Assembly (NCBI GenBank): GCA_937968015.1
Contig: CALBSO010000143.1
Location: 47,748-111,747, forward strand
Length of the DNA stretch: 64,000 nucleotides
Direction of reading: 5' to 3'
Source: an uncultured Thermomicrobia bacterium
GTDB lineage: Bacteria; Chloroflexota; Chloroflexia; Thermomicrobiales; JALYUS01
The stretch's first letter is position 1. Each line of letters starts with the position of its first letter. Under the pieces are notes generated by a model. It worked only from the letters and a program-made list of their open reading frames with translations, did not search any database and was not told where the DNA came from. Shown here piece by piece: positions 7,180 through 15,054 of this stretch. The translations under genes were made by a program, and so were the position numbers.

Positions 7180-8936
7180 ACGTCCACACCTCATCAGCCT
7201 CCCCGACCGTGCCACATTTGGCTGACCGAGAGGCATTTAACCGCTACCGGGACGCGGCGACCGAGCGGTATCAACGGATGATGTCCGCCGTCGAGCGGCC
7301 GGTCGTCAGCATCGCGATGAGTGAATGCACGCGCGCGAAGGGCGTCGAAGACGTCATCGCGGCGTTCACGGCACAGTCGGGTGCGCGGGGCATGGATCTC
7401 GAGATTCGCCAGGTCGGTTGCTTCGGCAACTGTTATGCCGAACCCGTCGTTGAAGTGCGGAAGGCGGGGTGGCCCGCCGTGATGTACGGCTACGTCACGG
7501 CAGACGACGTGCCGGCGATTCTCGACGGTATCCGCGACGATCGCGCGAATGTTGCCCGTCCGCTCGGTGTCTACTTTGACGGCCCGGCGGATGAGCAACG
7601 ACCCGAGCCGTTTCAGGGCATTCCGCCGCTGAAGGACGACCCGTTCTGGCGCTTGCAGCAGCGCATCGTACTCGGTAAGGCGGGTCTGATTGACCCCCTG
7701 CGCCTCGATGAGTATGTGGCGCGCGGTGGCTATGCATCGTACGCGAAGGCGCTCTTCGATATGACCGAAGACGAGGTCATTGCGGAGATGAAGACGTCGA
7801 ATGTGCGCGGTCGTGGTGGTGCGGGGTTCCAGGCGGGCATCAAATGGGAGAGTGCGCGTGCGTCGGTGGGGCACCCGAAATACGTCTGCTGTAACGCGCA
7901 TGAGGGCGAGCCGAACGTCTTCAAGGACCGCAAGATGCTCGAACTCGACCCGCATGAGGTGATCGAGGGAATTCTGATTGCCTGCTACGCGATCGGATCT
8001 GATCGTGGCTACATCTACATCGGCGGCGAGTACCCGCTTGCCATCCGCCATTTCCGCCATGCGGTGCAGGAGGCGGTGGAGGCGGGCCTCATCGGTGACA
8101 ATGTACTTGATTCGGGCTTTACGGTCGAAATGGTCGTGCGCGTCGGTGGCGGCGCGTATATCTGCGGCGAAGGTTCGGCAATGCTCTACTCAATCCAGGG
8201 CACGCGCGGCCAACCGCGTACCAAGCCGCCGCGCTCGGTCGAATACGGGTTGTGGGGCAGGCCGACCGTCGTGAACAATGTCGAGACGCTCGCCAACGCG
8301 CCGCACATCATCGAGAAGGGCGGGGCGTGGTACGCCAGCATCGGCGTAGATAAGAGCCAGGGCACGAAAGTCTACACGATGGGCGGCAACATCAAGGGCG
8401 TCGGTATGAGTGAGCTGCCGTTCGGCGTCACAACCGGCGAACTGATTAACGAAGTCCATCTTGGCATGCGGGACGGCTTCAAATTCAAAGGGCTGCAAAC
8501 AGGCGGCGTCTCTGGCGGCGTACTGACGGAGGAGGATTTCGACCTCCCAATGACCTTTGAGGGGATCGAGCCTGCCGGTGGTCTGATCGGTTCGGCGGGG
8601 TTCGTCGTCTACGATGACACGACGAGTATGGTTGATCTGGCGCATTACATGATCGAGTTCAACCGCAACGAATCGTGCGGGAAGTGTACACCGTGCCGGT
8701 TGGGCACCCAGGCATTACTGGAAGTCCTCGACCGTTTCCAGCGCGGGCAGGGGCGCGTCGCCGATCTCGATGTCATCATGGAGACAAGCGACCAGATCAT
8801 TAAATTATCGTTATGTGGTCTCGGGCAGGCCGCGCCGGTCCCGGTGCAAAGCATGATCCTCAAGTTCCGGCACGAGTTCGAGGAGCGCTGCATTGACGCG
8901 CCCAAGCGCCAGGAATTGCCGCTCGCCGCCGACTGA
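7176..8936 (+). CDS. nuoF: NuoF/HndC-type NADH:acceptor oxidoreductase flavoprotein subunit
   Basis: FMN- and NAD(H)-binding subunit, 586 residues, with an N-terminal thioredoxin-like extension (about 40-130). That extension shows only three candidate cysteines (SECTRAKG and GCFGNC). The core has the FMN/NADH motif VRGRGGAGFQAGIKW and the glycine-rich GGGAYICGEGSAML. The C-terminal [4Fe-4S] ligands C501-x2-C504-x2-C507 (ESCGKCTPC) and C547 are intact. An extended NuoF is typical of NAD-dependent formate dehydrogenases and [FeFe]-hydrogenases, but no catalytic subunit adjoins: a terminator hairpin and a convergent gene follow. It overlaps nuoE by four bases. Confidence 0.93.
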   Translation: MNVHTSSASPTVPHLADREAFNRYRDAATERYQRMMSAVERPVVSIAMSECTRAKGVEDVIAAFTAQSGARGMDLEIRQVGCFGNCYAEPVVEVRKAGWPAVMYGYVTADDVPAILDGIRDDRANVARPLGVYFDGPADEQRPEPFQGIPPLKDDPFWRLQQRIVLGKAGLIDPLRLDEYVARGGYASYAKALFDMTEDEVIAEMKTSNVRGRGGAGFQAGIKWESARASVGHPKYVCCNAHEGEPNVFKDRKMLELDPHEVIEGILIACYAIGSDRGYIYIGGEYPLAIRHFRHAVQEAVEAGLIGDNVLDSGFTVEMVVRVGGGAYICGEGSAMLYSIQGTRGQPRTKPPRSVEYGLWGRPTVVNNVETLANAPHIIEKGGAWYASIGVDKSQGTKVYTMGGNIKGVGMSELPFGVTTGELINEVHLGMRDGFKFKGLQTGGVSGGVLTEEDFDLPMTFEGIEPAGGLIGSAGFVVYDDTTSMVDLAHYMIEFNRNESCGKCTPCRLGTQALLEVLDRFQRGQGRVADLDVIMETSDQIIKLSLCGLGQAAPVPVQSMILKFRHEFEERCIDAPKRQELPLAAD

Positions 8937-8962
8937 GATCTGTGTCACACATTCACGCAAAA

Positions 8963-8991
8963 CGAGTCCGTGCCGTCGCGGCGCGGACTCG
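8963..8991. terminator. Hairpin between convergent nuoF and ornithine-cyclodeaminase-like gene
   Basis: CGAGTCCG (8963-8970) and CGGACTCG (8984-8991) form a GC-rich stem, extended by GCC/GGC around a bulge. On the reverse strand it is followed by TTTT, making a plausible intrinsic terminator for the minus-strand gene. It may also serve nuoF. Confidence 0.6.
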
Positions 8992-8999
8992 CGACATTC

Positions 9000-9992
9000 T
9001 CATGACAGATTGACCGTTTGCCCCCGCCCGCTGTGTGCCGCCCGGTCCACGGCGCGGCGACCGACCGCAATATCCTGTACGGCGTTGCCGACCGATTTGA
9101 AAAAGGTGATCTCCTCAGGCGAATCACGACCGCGTTTCGCGCCATGTACGAGTTCGCCGAGTTCCGCGTAAATGTCACGCTCGGTGATGAGGCCCCGGTC
9201 GCGCGCGATGACCAGATCACCCGCCTCAGCCCACGCGGCCTCGCGCTGATCCACGACGATCCGTGCCCGCGCGACCGTTTCCGGCGGTATTTCCTGCATC
9301 GCGGGGGTATATGCGCCAATGGCGTTGATGTGCGTACCCGGTTCCACGGCGGCATCGGCGAAGAGCGCCGTGGTTGCGGGCGTCGCCGTGCAAATCACAT
9401 CCGCACCCCGTAATGCGTGCGCGGCATCGAGCACGATCGCGATTCTTTCCGCAATCTCCGGCGCGTGCGTGCGGAGGCGCGTGATGAATGCCGTCCCCTT
9501 CTCGGCTGACCGCGCGACAAGACGAATCTCAGTAATCGGGCGTACCGCGCAGATTGCCTCCACTTGCGTCTCCGCTTGCACTCCCGCGCCAAAGAGCGCC
9601 AGGATACGCGCATCCTGGCGTGCCATCAGGTCCGTCGCGGCGCCGGAAACCGCCCCCGTGCGTAGGGCAGTCAGGTACGTCCCGTCCATGATGGCAAGCG
9701 GCACACCGTCTTCCGGATTAATCAGGCAGACCAGCGCGTGAATCGTCGGGAGGCCGCGCGACGGGTTGTTCGGGAAGACGGAGACGACTTTCAGGCCAAG
9801 CCCACCAACCGACGGCACGGCAGCGGGCATGAACAGCGTCACCGCGCGCTCCGGCGCCACCTCGATCGGCGTGCGGAGTGGTGCGACTGCGGAACCGTCA
9901 GACAACTCGCGAAATGCTTCCTTCATAAGCGCAATCGCGTCCCGCATCGGGACGAGCGTTTGGATGTCATCCGCCGTGAGCGCCAGCATCAT
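9000..9992 (-). CDS. Ornithine cyclodeaminase / mu-crystallin family protein
   Basis: NAD(P)-dependent enzyme family covering ornithine cyclodeaminase, alanine dehydrogenase (archaeal type) and ketimine or N-(amino acid) reductases. The product is 330 residues. The substrate region shows LRTPIEVAPERAVTLFMPA, a conserved Lys in GGLGLKVVSVFP and the loop DGTYLTALRTGAVSGAATD. The Rossmann motif is LFGAGVQAETQVEAI. The start at 9992 was chosen because GGAGGG precedes it by four bases; an adjacent ATG three bases further in is an equal candidate. It is divergent from the FAH-family gene, with a perfect palindrome in between. Precise substrate unknown. Confidence 0.88.
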   Translation of the reverse strand: MMLALTADDIQTLVPMRDAIALMKEAFRELSDGSAVAPLRTPIEVAPERAVTLFMPAAVPSVGGLGLKVVSVFPNNPSRGLPTIHALVCLINPEDGVPLAIMDGTYLTALRTGAVSGAATDLMARQDARILALFGAGVQAETQVEAICAVRPITEIRLVARSAEKGTAFITRLRTHAPEIAERIAIVLDAAHALRGADVICTATPATTALFADAAVEPGTHINAIGAYTPAMQEIPPETVARARIVVDQREAAWAEAGDLVIARDRGLITERDIYAELGELVHGAKRGRDSPEEITFFKSVGNAVQDIAVGRRAVDRAAHSGRGQTVNLS

Positions 9993-10063
9993 GCTACCCT
10001 CCGAAACGTCGTGCGACCGCACGATCCGCGACCGTGCGTGAGAATATCAACTCATTTGGCCGC

Positions 10064-10079
10064 TACATCGTACGATGTA
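10064..10079. promoter_or_regulatory. 16-bp perfect palindrome, candidate operator
   Basis: TACATCGTACGATGTA is its own reverse complement. It sits in the 229-base divergent gap between the ornithine-cyclodeaminase-like gene and the FAH-family gene, where a dimeric repressor could control both directions. No regulator gene adjoins. No confident -35/-10 pair was seen in this gap. Confidence 0.5.
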
Positions 10080-10221
10080 CGGCAATGCGGTGCCATTCCA
10101 TACGATAACGGCCTTCACGTTGTGAAAAGGGGTTCCGTCATCGTCCGCGGGCATGATAAACTACTGTGCGACTGAAATCGCCTATCGTTGCAGATCAACG
10201 GATCACAATGGGGAGGATAGG

Positions 10222-10992
10222 ATGCAATTCATCCGCTACATGGCCGATGATGGAGCGCGCTACGGCGTGCTCGAAGGCGCGCAGGTACTGTCCGCGACGG
10301 GTGATCCGTTTTCCGGCCTCACGCCCGGTGCGGCAGTCGGGTCGCTCGATAGCCTGACGCTCCTGCCCCCCGTCCATCCCGGCAAGATCGTCGCGGTCGG
10401 GCTGAACTATGTGGACCATGTCAAAGAGGGCGGGCGTGACCGCGACGTGCCGGATGAGCCGGTCATCTTCATGAAGCCGCAGAGCGCGCTGATTGGCAAT
10501 GGCGCGACAATTGAGTTGCCGATGGATACCGAGAACATCCATTATGAGGCGGAACTCGCCGTCGTGATCGGCAAGCGGGCACGGCGCATCTCGGAAGCGG
10601 ACGCATACGACTATATCCTCGGCCTCACCTGCGGCAATGACGTTTCGGCGCGCGTCCTGCAAGCGAAAGATGGGCAATGGACGCGCGCGAAGGGTTTTGA
10701 CACATTTTTGCCGCTCGGTTCTTCCGTCAACGTCGGGTTGCGCGCGGACGATCTCGCCGTCCAGTCCCGCTTGAATGGTGCGGTACGCCAGAGCGCACGT
10801 ACCTCACAAATGATTTTCAGTGTGCCAAAACTGGTCGCCTTCATCTCCCGCGTCATGACCCTCGATCCCGGCGACGTGATCATCACCGGCACACCGGCGG
10901 GCGTCGGCCCGATGCAGCCAGGTGACACGATCGAAGTCGAAGTAGAAGGGATTGGCGTACTGCGCAACCCGGTCGCGGCGGAATCGGCCTAG
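10222..10992 (+). CDS. Fumarylacetoacetate hydrolase (FAH) family protein
   Basis: Member of the FAH fold (fumarylacetoacetases, 2-hydroxyhepta-2,4-diene-1,7-dioate isomerases, acylpyruvases), 256 residues. Family landmarks are KIVAVGLNYVDHVKEGG, VIFMKPQSALIG, the metal-binding segment NIHYEAELAVVIGK and the C-terminal TGTPAGVGPMQPGDTIEVEV. The ATG at 10222 has GGGAGGATAG directly upstream; the open frame before it is not protein-like. It heads a run of forward genes (aminotransferase, HyuA-like, DUF917) concerned with amino or keto acid breakdown. The exact substrate cannot be assigned from sequence alone. Confidence 0.9.
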   Translation: MQFIRYMADDGARYGVLEGAQVLSATGDPFSGLTPGAAVGSLDSLTLLPPVHPGKIVAVGLNYVDHVKEGGRDRDVPDEPVIFMKPQSALIGNGATIELPMDTENIHYEAELAVVIGKRARRISEADAYDYILGLTCGNDVSARVLQAKDGQWTRAKGFDTFLPLGSSVNVGLRADDLAVQSRLNGAVRQSARTSQMIFSVPKLVAFISRVMTLDPGDVIITGTPAGVGPMQPGDTIEVEVEGIGVLRNPVAAESA

Positions 10993-11034
10993 CAATCACA
11001 CTGGCGCGTATCGGAATACGAGAGGGGACCCCTG

Positions 11035-12252
11035 ATGGCACAAGTACAGGAATCACGGCTGGAGAGCCTCTTCTCAGATCAGGCGAAGGCGCTGCCGCCA
11101 GGCCCGCCGACAGGTTTTTCCGCGGGCAGCGCCGACCGGATTTCCTTCACAGGGGGCTTTCCCGATCCGAACAGCCTTCCCGCCCGGAGCATTGCTGAAG
11201 CGACCGCGCGGGCGATGGAAAAGAATGGCAAGTGGGCGCTCCAGTATGGGGCGGCCGTGGGCTATGCCGGCCTGATTGACCAACTGCGCGCCAAACTGAC
11301 GCGCGACAATGGCGTCACGGTCGAGCGCGAAAACGTCTTGATTACCGCTGGGGCATCGCAGGCGATTGATCTCGTCTGTAGTGCGATGCTCAATCCCGGC
11401 GACATTGTCCTTTCCGAGGAGCCGACATGGCAGGGTGCGGTGCGGTTGTTCAGCGCTCATGACGCCAGGTGCGTCGGTGTGCCGATGGACAATGAAGGTA
11501 TGCGCATGGATATGCTGGAGAACCGGTTGGCGGAGTTCAAGGCGCGGGGCGTCCAACCGAAGTTTATCTATGTCATTCCGACCTTCCAGAACCCGACCGG
11601 TGTGACGACGCCATTGCATCGGCGGTTACGGCTCCTCGAACTCGCGAAGGAGTACAACGTCGCGATCCTGGAGGACGATGCGTACTTTGACCTCCGCTTT
11701 TCCGGCGAACGCATCCCGATGCTTGTGACGCTTGATGACGTCGGCCTCGTCATGTATACCGGCACGTTCTCCAAAATCATGGCGGCGGGCATGCGGCTCG
11801 GTTGGTGCGTCGGCCCGACGACATTGATCGAGAAGATGGCGAAGTTGAAGGCCGACGGCGGCACAAGCCCCTTCGCATCAAATGTCGCAGCGGAGTATGC
11901 GGCATCCGGCGAACTGGAGCAGCATGTCGGCGAACTGATTCACATTTACCGGAACCGACGGAACACCATGCTTGATGCCTTGCAGTCGGAGATGCCGGAC
12001 GGCGTCGAATGGACGGAGCCGAACGGAGGATTTTTTCTCTGGCTGACGTTGCCGCCGGGATGCGACTCCGTGAACATGTTGCCGGAGGCGCGCGCGCACG
12101 GTGTTGATTTTCTGCCGGGTACGGGCTGCTACTTCGACGGTAGCGGGCGAAGCAATATCCGGTTGTCCTTCTCGTTCTCGGACGAAGAGGCGATCCGGCG
12201 TGGCGTGAAAATCCTCGCGGGTATTATCCGGGAGTATGCCTCGACAACGTAG
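11035..12252 (+). CDS. PLP-dependent class I/II aminotransferase (2-aminoadipate/LysN-like)
   Basis: Fold-type I aminotransferase of 405 residues. It contains ISFTGGFPDPNSLPARSI near the N-terminus, the cofactor segment ITAGASQAIDL, YVIPTFQNPTGVT, the aspartate-containing AILEDDAYFDLRF and the Schiff-base lysine K247 in GTFSKIMAAGMRLGW. A C-terminal arginine in SNIRLSFSF probably binds the substrate carboxylate. This motif set matches the LysN / kynurenine-aminoadipate aminotransferase group, which often has broad specificity. The ATG follows GAGAGGGGACC. It lies 42 bases after the FAH gene and is probably co-transcribed with it. Confidence 0.92.
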   Translation: MAQVQESRLESLFSDQAKALPPGPPTGFSAGSADRISFTGGFPDPNSLPARSIAEATARAMEKNGKWALQYGAAVGYAGLIDQLRAKLTRDNGVTVERENVLITAGASQAIDLVCSAMLNPGDIVLSEEPTWQGAVRLFSAHDARCVGVPMDNEGMRMDMLENRLAEFKARGVQPKFIYVIPTFQNPTGVTTPLHRRLRLLELAKEYNVAILEDDAYFDLRFSGERIPMLVTLDDVGLVMYTGTFSKIMAAGMRLGWCVGPTTLIEKMAKLKADGGTSPFASNVAAEYAASGELEQHVGELIHIYRNRRNTMLDALQSEMPDGVEWTEPNGGFFLWLTLPPGCDSVNMLPEARAHGVDFLPGTGCYFDGSGRSNIRLSFSFSDEEAIRRGVKILAGIIREYASTT

Positions 12253-12394
12253 TCATCCGCTACGCCGGAGCAAAGAGGCGAATATACTCTCCGGTTCGTA
12301 CTACTCCGCTTGCAGGTATACGCTGTGTGTAAACACTATGTTCCTATCGCTGCGAGGATTCTGTACAATCTGTACGTAAGGGTGTGCGATCGCG

Positions 12395-13927
12395 ATGATC
12401 CGGGCGGGGATTGATGTTGGCGGTACAAATACCGACGCGGTCCTGCTCGATGGGCGGCGTTTGCTCGGCGCCGCAAAGCGCCCGACATCTGAGGATGTGA
12501 CAGAAGGTATTGTCGCCGCGTTATCCGCCGCGATCGCCGACGCCGGCGTCGCGCATGCGGCAATCGGCCGCGTGATGATCGGCACCACACATTTCACGAA
12601 CGCAGTTGTCCAACGACGCAACCTCTTGCGAACGGGCGTGATTCGTCTGGGGGCGCCCGCCTCACAAATCCTCCCGCCGTTCGTTGATTGGCCCGATGAT
12701 CTGCGGATTGCGGTCGGTGGCGTCGGCATCATCGTGCCGGGCGGCGTGGAGTTCGATGGGCGAGAAATATGCGCGTATGATCCCGGCTCAATACGTGACG
12801 CTGCCTCGATCCTCAAGGCAGCGGACGTCGCAGCGGTTGTCGTCTCGGCGATATTTTCGTCAGTCTCCGATACACACGAGCGGGCGGCAGCGGTGATGGT
12901 CGCCGAGCAGATGCCTGGCATCCCGGTCGTCTGCAGTGCGGATATCGGCCGGATTGGTTTGCTGGAGCGGGAGAATGCCGCAGCGCTCAACGCTGCCTTA
13001 ATTGGGCTTGCCGATCGTACGACCAGCGCGTTCACGGCGGCGCTCGCGCGTATGAATTTGCACACGGAACTCTACCTCACACAGAACGACGGCACGCTCA
13101 TGAGCGCCGCGGTCGCGCGCCGATTCCCGGTTCGCACCTTTGCCTCCGGCCCAACGAACTCGATGCGTGGCGCTGCGTACTTATGCGACATCAAAGATGC
13201 GATTGTCCTCGATATTGGCGGGACGACGACCGACGCGGGGGCGCTGATCGGCGGTTTTCCGCGTGAAGCGGGCGCATCGGTCATTGTCGGCGGCGTGCGG
13301 ACAAACTTCCGCATGCCGGACATCCTGTCAATTGGTCTTGGTGGTGGCAGCGTTGTTGAGCGCGATGGCGCAGTGGTCGGGCCGTTCAGCGTCGGCAACC
13401 GGCTGACTGAAGAAGCGCGCGTCTTCGGCGGATCGGTATTGACCGCGACTGATGTCGCCGTGACCCTCGGACGCGGCGTGCTCGGACAAGACCCACATGT
13501 GGCCGAAGACGTAGCGGGCCGGGCGGGGGCGACGATAGATACGATGATCGCGGAGATCATTGACCGGATGAAGACGACCTCCGTGGACGTCTCTGTGATC
13601 CTCGTTGGCGGCGGCGCCTTGCTTGTCGGCGAGGCAGCGCTGCCAGGTATGGCGTCGTTTTTGCGACCGGAACACGGCAATGTCGCGAACGCGATCGGCG
13701 CGGCGCTCGGTCAGGTCGGTGGTGAGGTTGACCGCGTCGTCTCATTTAACCAAGTTGGCCGTCAGGAGAGCATCGCGACGGCGCTGCACGAGGCGCGGCG
13801 ACATGCCATGGACGCGGGCGCGACCGAGGAGAGTCTGGCGACCGTTGAGGTAGACGAGGTGCCACTTGCATATCTGCCGGGAGATGCCGTCCGCTTGCGC
13901 GTCAAAGTTGTTGGTGACCTGCCATGA
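12395..13927 (+). CDS. Hydantoinase/oxoprolinase (HyuA-type) family protein, short form
   Basis: ATP-dependent ring-opening enzyme family with an actin-like fold. The 510-residue product starts MIRAGIDVGGTNTDAVLLDG, the N-terminal phosphate loop. The second half carries IVLDIGGTTTDAGALIGGFP and ILSIGLGGGSVVERDG. At about 510 residues it is shorter than the ~700-residue HyuA of hydantoinases; the short form is regularly found next to DUF917 proteins, as here (six bases downstream). The 142-base gap upstream contains TACAAT (12364) and a repeated TGTAC but no convincing complete promoter. Substrate unknown; a hydantoin, oxoproline or related lactam is inferred. Confidence 0.88.
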   Translation: MIRAGIDVGGTNTDAVLLDGRRLLGAAKRPTSEDVTEGIVAALSAAIADAGVAHAAIGRVMIGTTHFTNAVVQRRNLLRTGVIRLGAPASQILPPFVDWPDDLRIAVGGVGIIVPGGVEFDGREICAYDPGSIRDAASILKAADVAAVVVSAIFSSVSDTHERAAAVMVAEQMPGIPVVCSADIGRIGLLERENAAALNAALIGLADRTTSAFTAALARMNLHTELYLTQNDGTLMSAAVARRFPVRTFASGPTNSMRGAAYLCDIKDAIVLDIGGTTTDAGALIGGFPREAGASVIVGGVRTNFRMPDILSIGLGGGSVVERDGAVVGPFSVGNRLTEEARVFGGSVLTATDVAVTLGRGVLGQDPHVAEDVAGRAGATIDTMIAEIIDRMKTTSVDVSVILVGGGALLVGEAALPGMASFLRPEHGNVANAIGAALGQVGGEVDRVVSFNQVGRQESIATALHEARRHAMDAGATEESLATVEVDEVPLAYLPGDAVRLRVKVVGDLP

Positions 13928-13933
13928 ACGGAC

Positions 13934-15052
13934 GTGAACGTGTTGATCGTTGACGAGCGAGCGGCGGAAGCAATCGCGCTCGGCGCGGGCATCCTCGGCA
14001 CAGGCGGCGGCGGCAACCCCTATCTGGGTTTTTTGATGACTCGCGAACTGCTACGGCACGGAGCGAAGATCGCGGTTACCGGGGTGGCGGATGTACCGGA
14101 CGACGCGGTTGTCTGTGGGATTGGTGCGATGGGCGCGCCGACCGTTGGCATCGAGAAGTTACCGCGTGGCGATGAGCCGCTGGCCGCGCTCCGGGCACTG
14201 GAGCATCATACCGGATGCCGTGTCACGCATCTTATCGCCGGTGAAATTGGCGGCGCGAACGCGATGCAACCCCTCATTCAGTCCGCGTTGAGCGGACTGG
14301 CGGCGATTGATGGCGACGGTATGGGGCGGGCATTCCCAGAGCTGCAACATTGCTCATTTTCGATTGGCGGCGTGCCCTGCACGCCGGCAGCGATCGCGGA
14401 TTGCCACCATAATACCGTGGTTTTCCCCGCCTTGCGCGACACAGAGACGCTTGAACGGTTCGCACGCGCCGTGACGGTGCAAATGGGCGCGCGTGCCGGA
14501 TATGCGTTCCCGATCATGTCGGGTGCGGAGATGAAGCGGACCGCCGTGTCCGGCTCCTACACGCTGGCGCACGCCATTGGGCGAGCGGTGCTGACGGCGC
14601 GCGCCGCGCACACGGACCCGATCGCCGCCATCCTGGCAATAACAGAGGGTACGGTGCTCCTGCGTGGGCGGATTGTGGATGTCGAGCGGCGGCTGGTCGC
14701 CGGGTTCGCCCGCGGTCGTCTTGAGATCATGGGCACTGGCAGCGACAGGTTGCGCGAGATAGAAATTGCCTTTCAGAACGAGAATCTCGTTGCTTGGGAA
14801 GGGCCGCGTCGGCGGCGGGTGCTCGCAACGGTGCCGGATCTGATTACGCTCGTAGACGAGGAAACCGGCGACCCGGTGACGACGGAGATCACCCGCTATG
14901 GCCTCCGGGTCGCCGTTCTCGGCATGCCGGCGCCTCAGCAACTGAAAACAGCCGAAGCATTGGCAGTTGTCGGGCCGCGAGCATTCGGCTACGACGTGCA
15001 ATTTACTCCACTTCCGGGCAGATACGGTAGGGCGTGTCCTCAGTTGTGGTAA
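13934..15052 (+). CDS. DUF917 family protein, C-terminus formed by element inverted repeat
   Basis: A 372-residue DUF917 protein; the family includes S-methyl thiohydantoin desulfurase and is partnered with HyuA proteins. Its N-terminal glycine-rich loop is AIALGAGILGTGGGGNPYLG; the middle has GEIGGANAMQPLIQSAL. The GTG start at 13934 lies six bases after the hyuA-like stop, indicating coupling. The last six residues (CPQLW preceded by A) and the TAA stop are encoded by the left inverted repeat of the 15031-16808 element. Joining the flanks without the element gives a different tail of about eight residues ending at 16833. The core fold appears complete, so the protein may still work. Confidence 0.87.
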   Translation: MNVLIVDERAAEAIALGAGILGTGGGGNPYLGFLMTRELLRHGAKIAVTGVADVPDDAVVCGIGAMGAPTVGIEKLPRGDEPLAALRALEHHTGCRVTHLIAGEIGGANAMQPLIQSALSGLAAIDGDGMGRAFPELQHCSFSIGGVPCTPAAIADCHHNTVVFPALRDTETLERFARAVTVQMGARAGYAFPIMSGAEMKRTAVSGSYTLAHAIGRAVLTARAAHTDPIAAILAITEGTVLLRGRIVDVERRLVAGFARGRLEIMGTGSDRLREIEIAFQNENLVAWEGPRRRRVLATVPDLITLVDEETGDPVTTEITRYGLRVAVLGMPAPQQLKTAEALAVVGPRAFGYDVQFTPLPGRYGRACPQLW

Positions 15053-15054
15053 GG
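15031..15054. repeat. Left terminal inverted repeat of the nuclease element
   Basis: Contains TGTCCTCAGTTGTGGTAAGG at 15035-15054, exactly inverse to 16785-16804. It supplies both the last codons and stop of DUF917 (forward strand) and the stop of the nuclease-like gene (reverse strand). Confidence 0.85.

Noticed and set aside
6412..7236. Long reverse-strand open frame extending the 115-residue hypothetical gene back through nuoE
   Set aside because: The part beyond 6411 is an antisense shadow of nuoE; the Shine-Dalgarno AAGGAGA and ATG at 6411 define the real gene.
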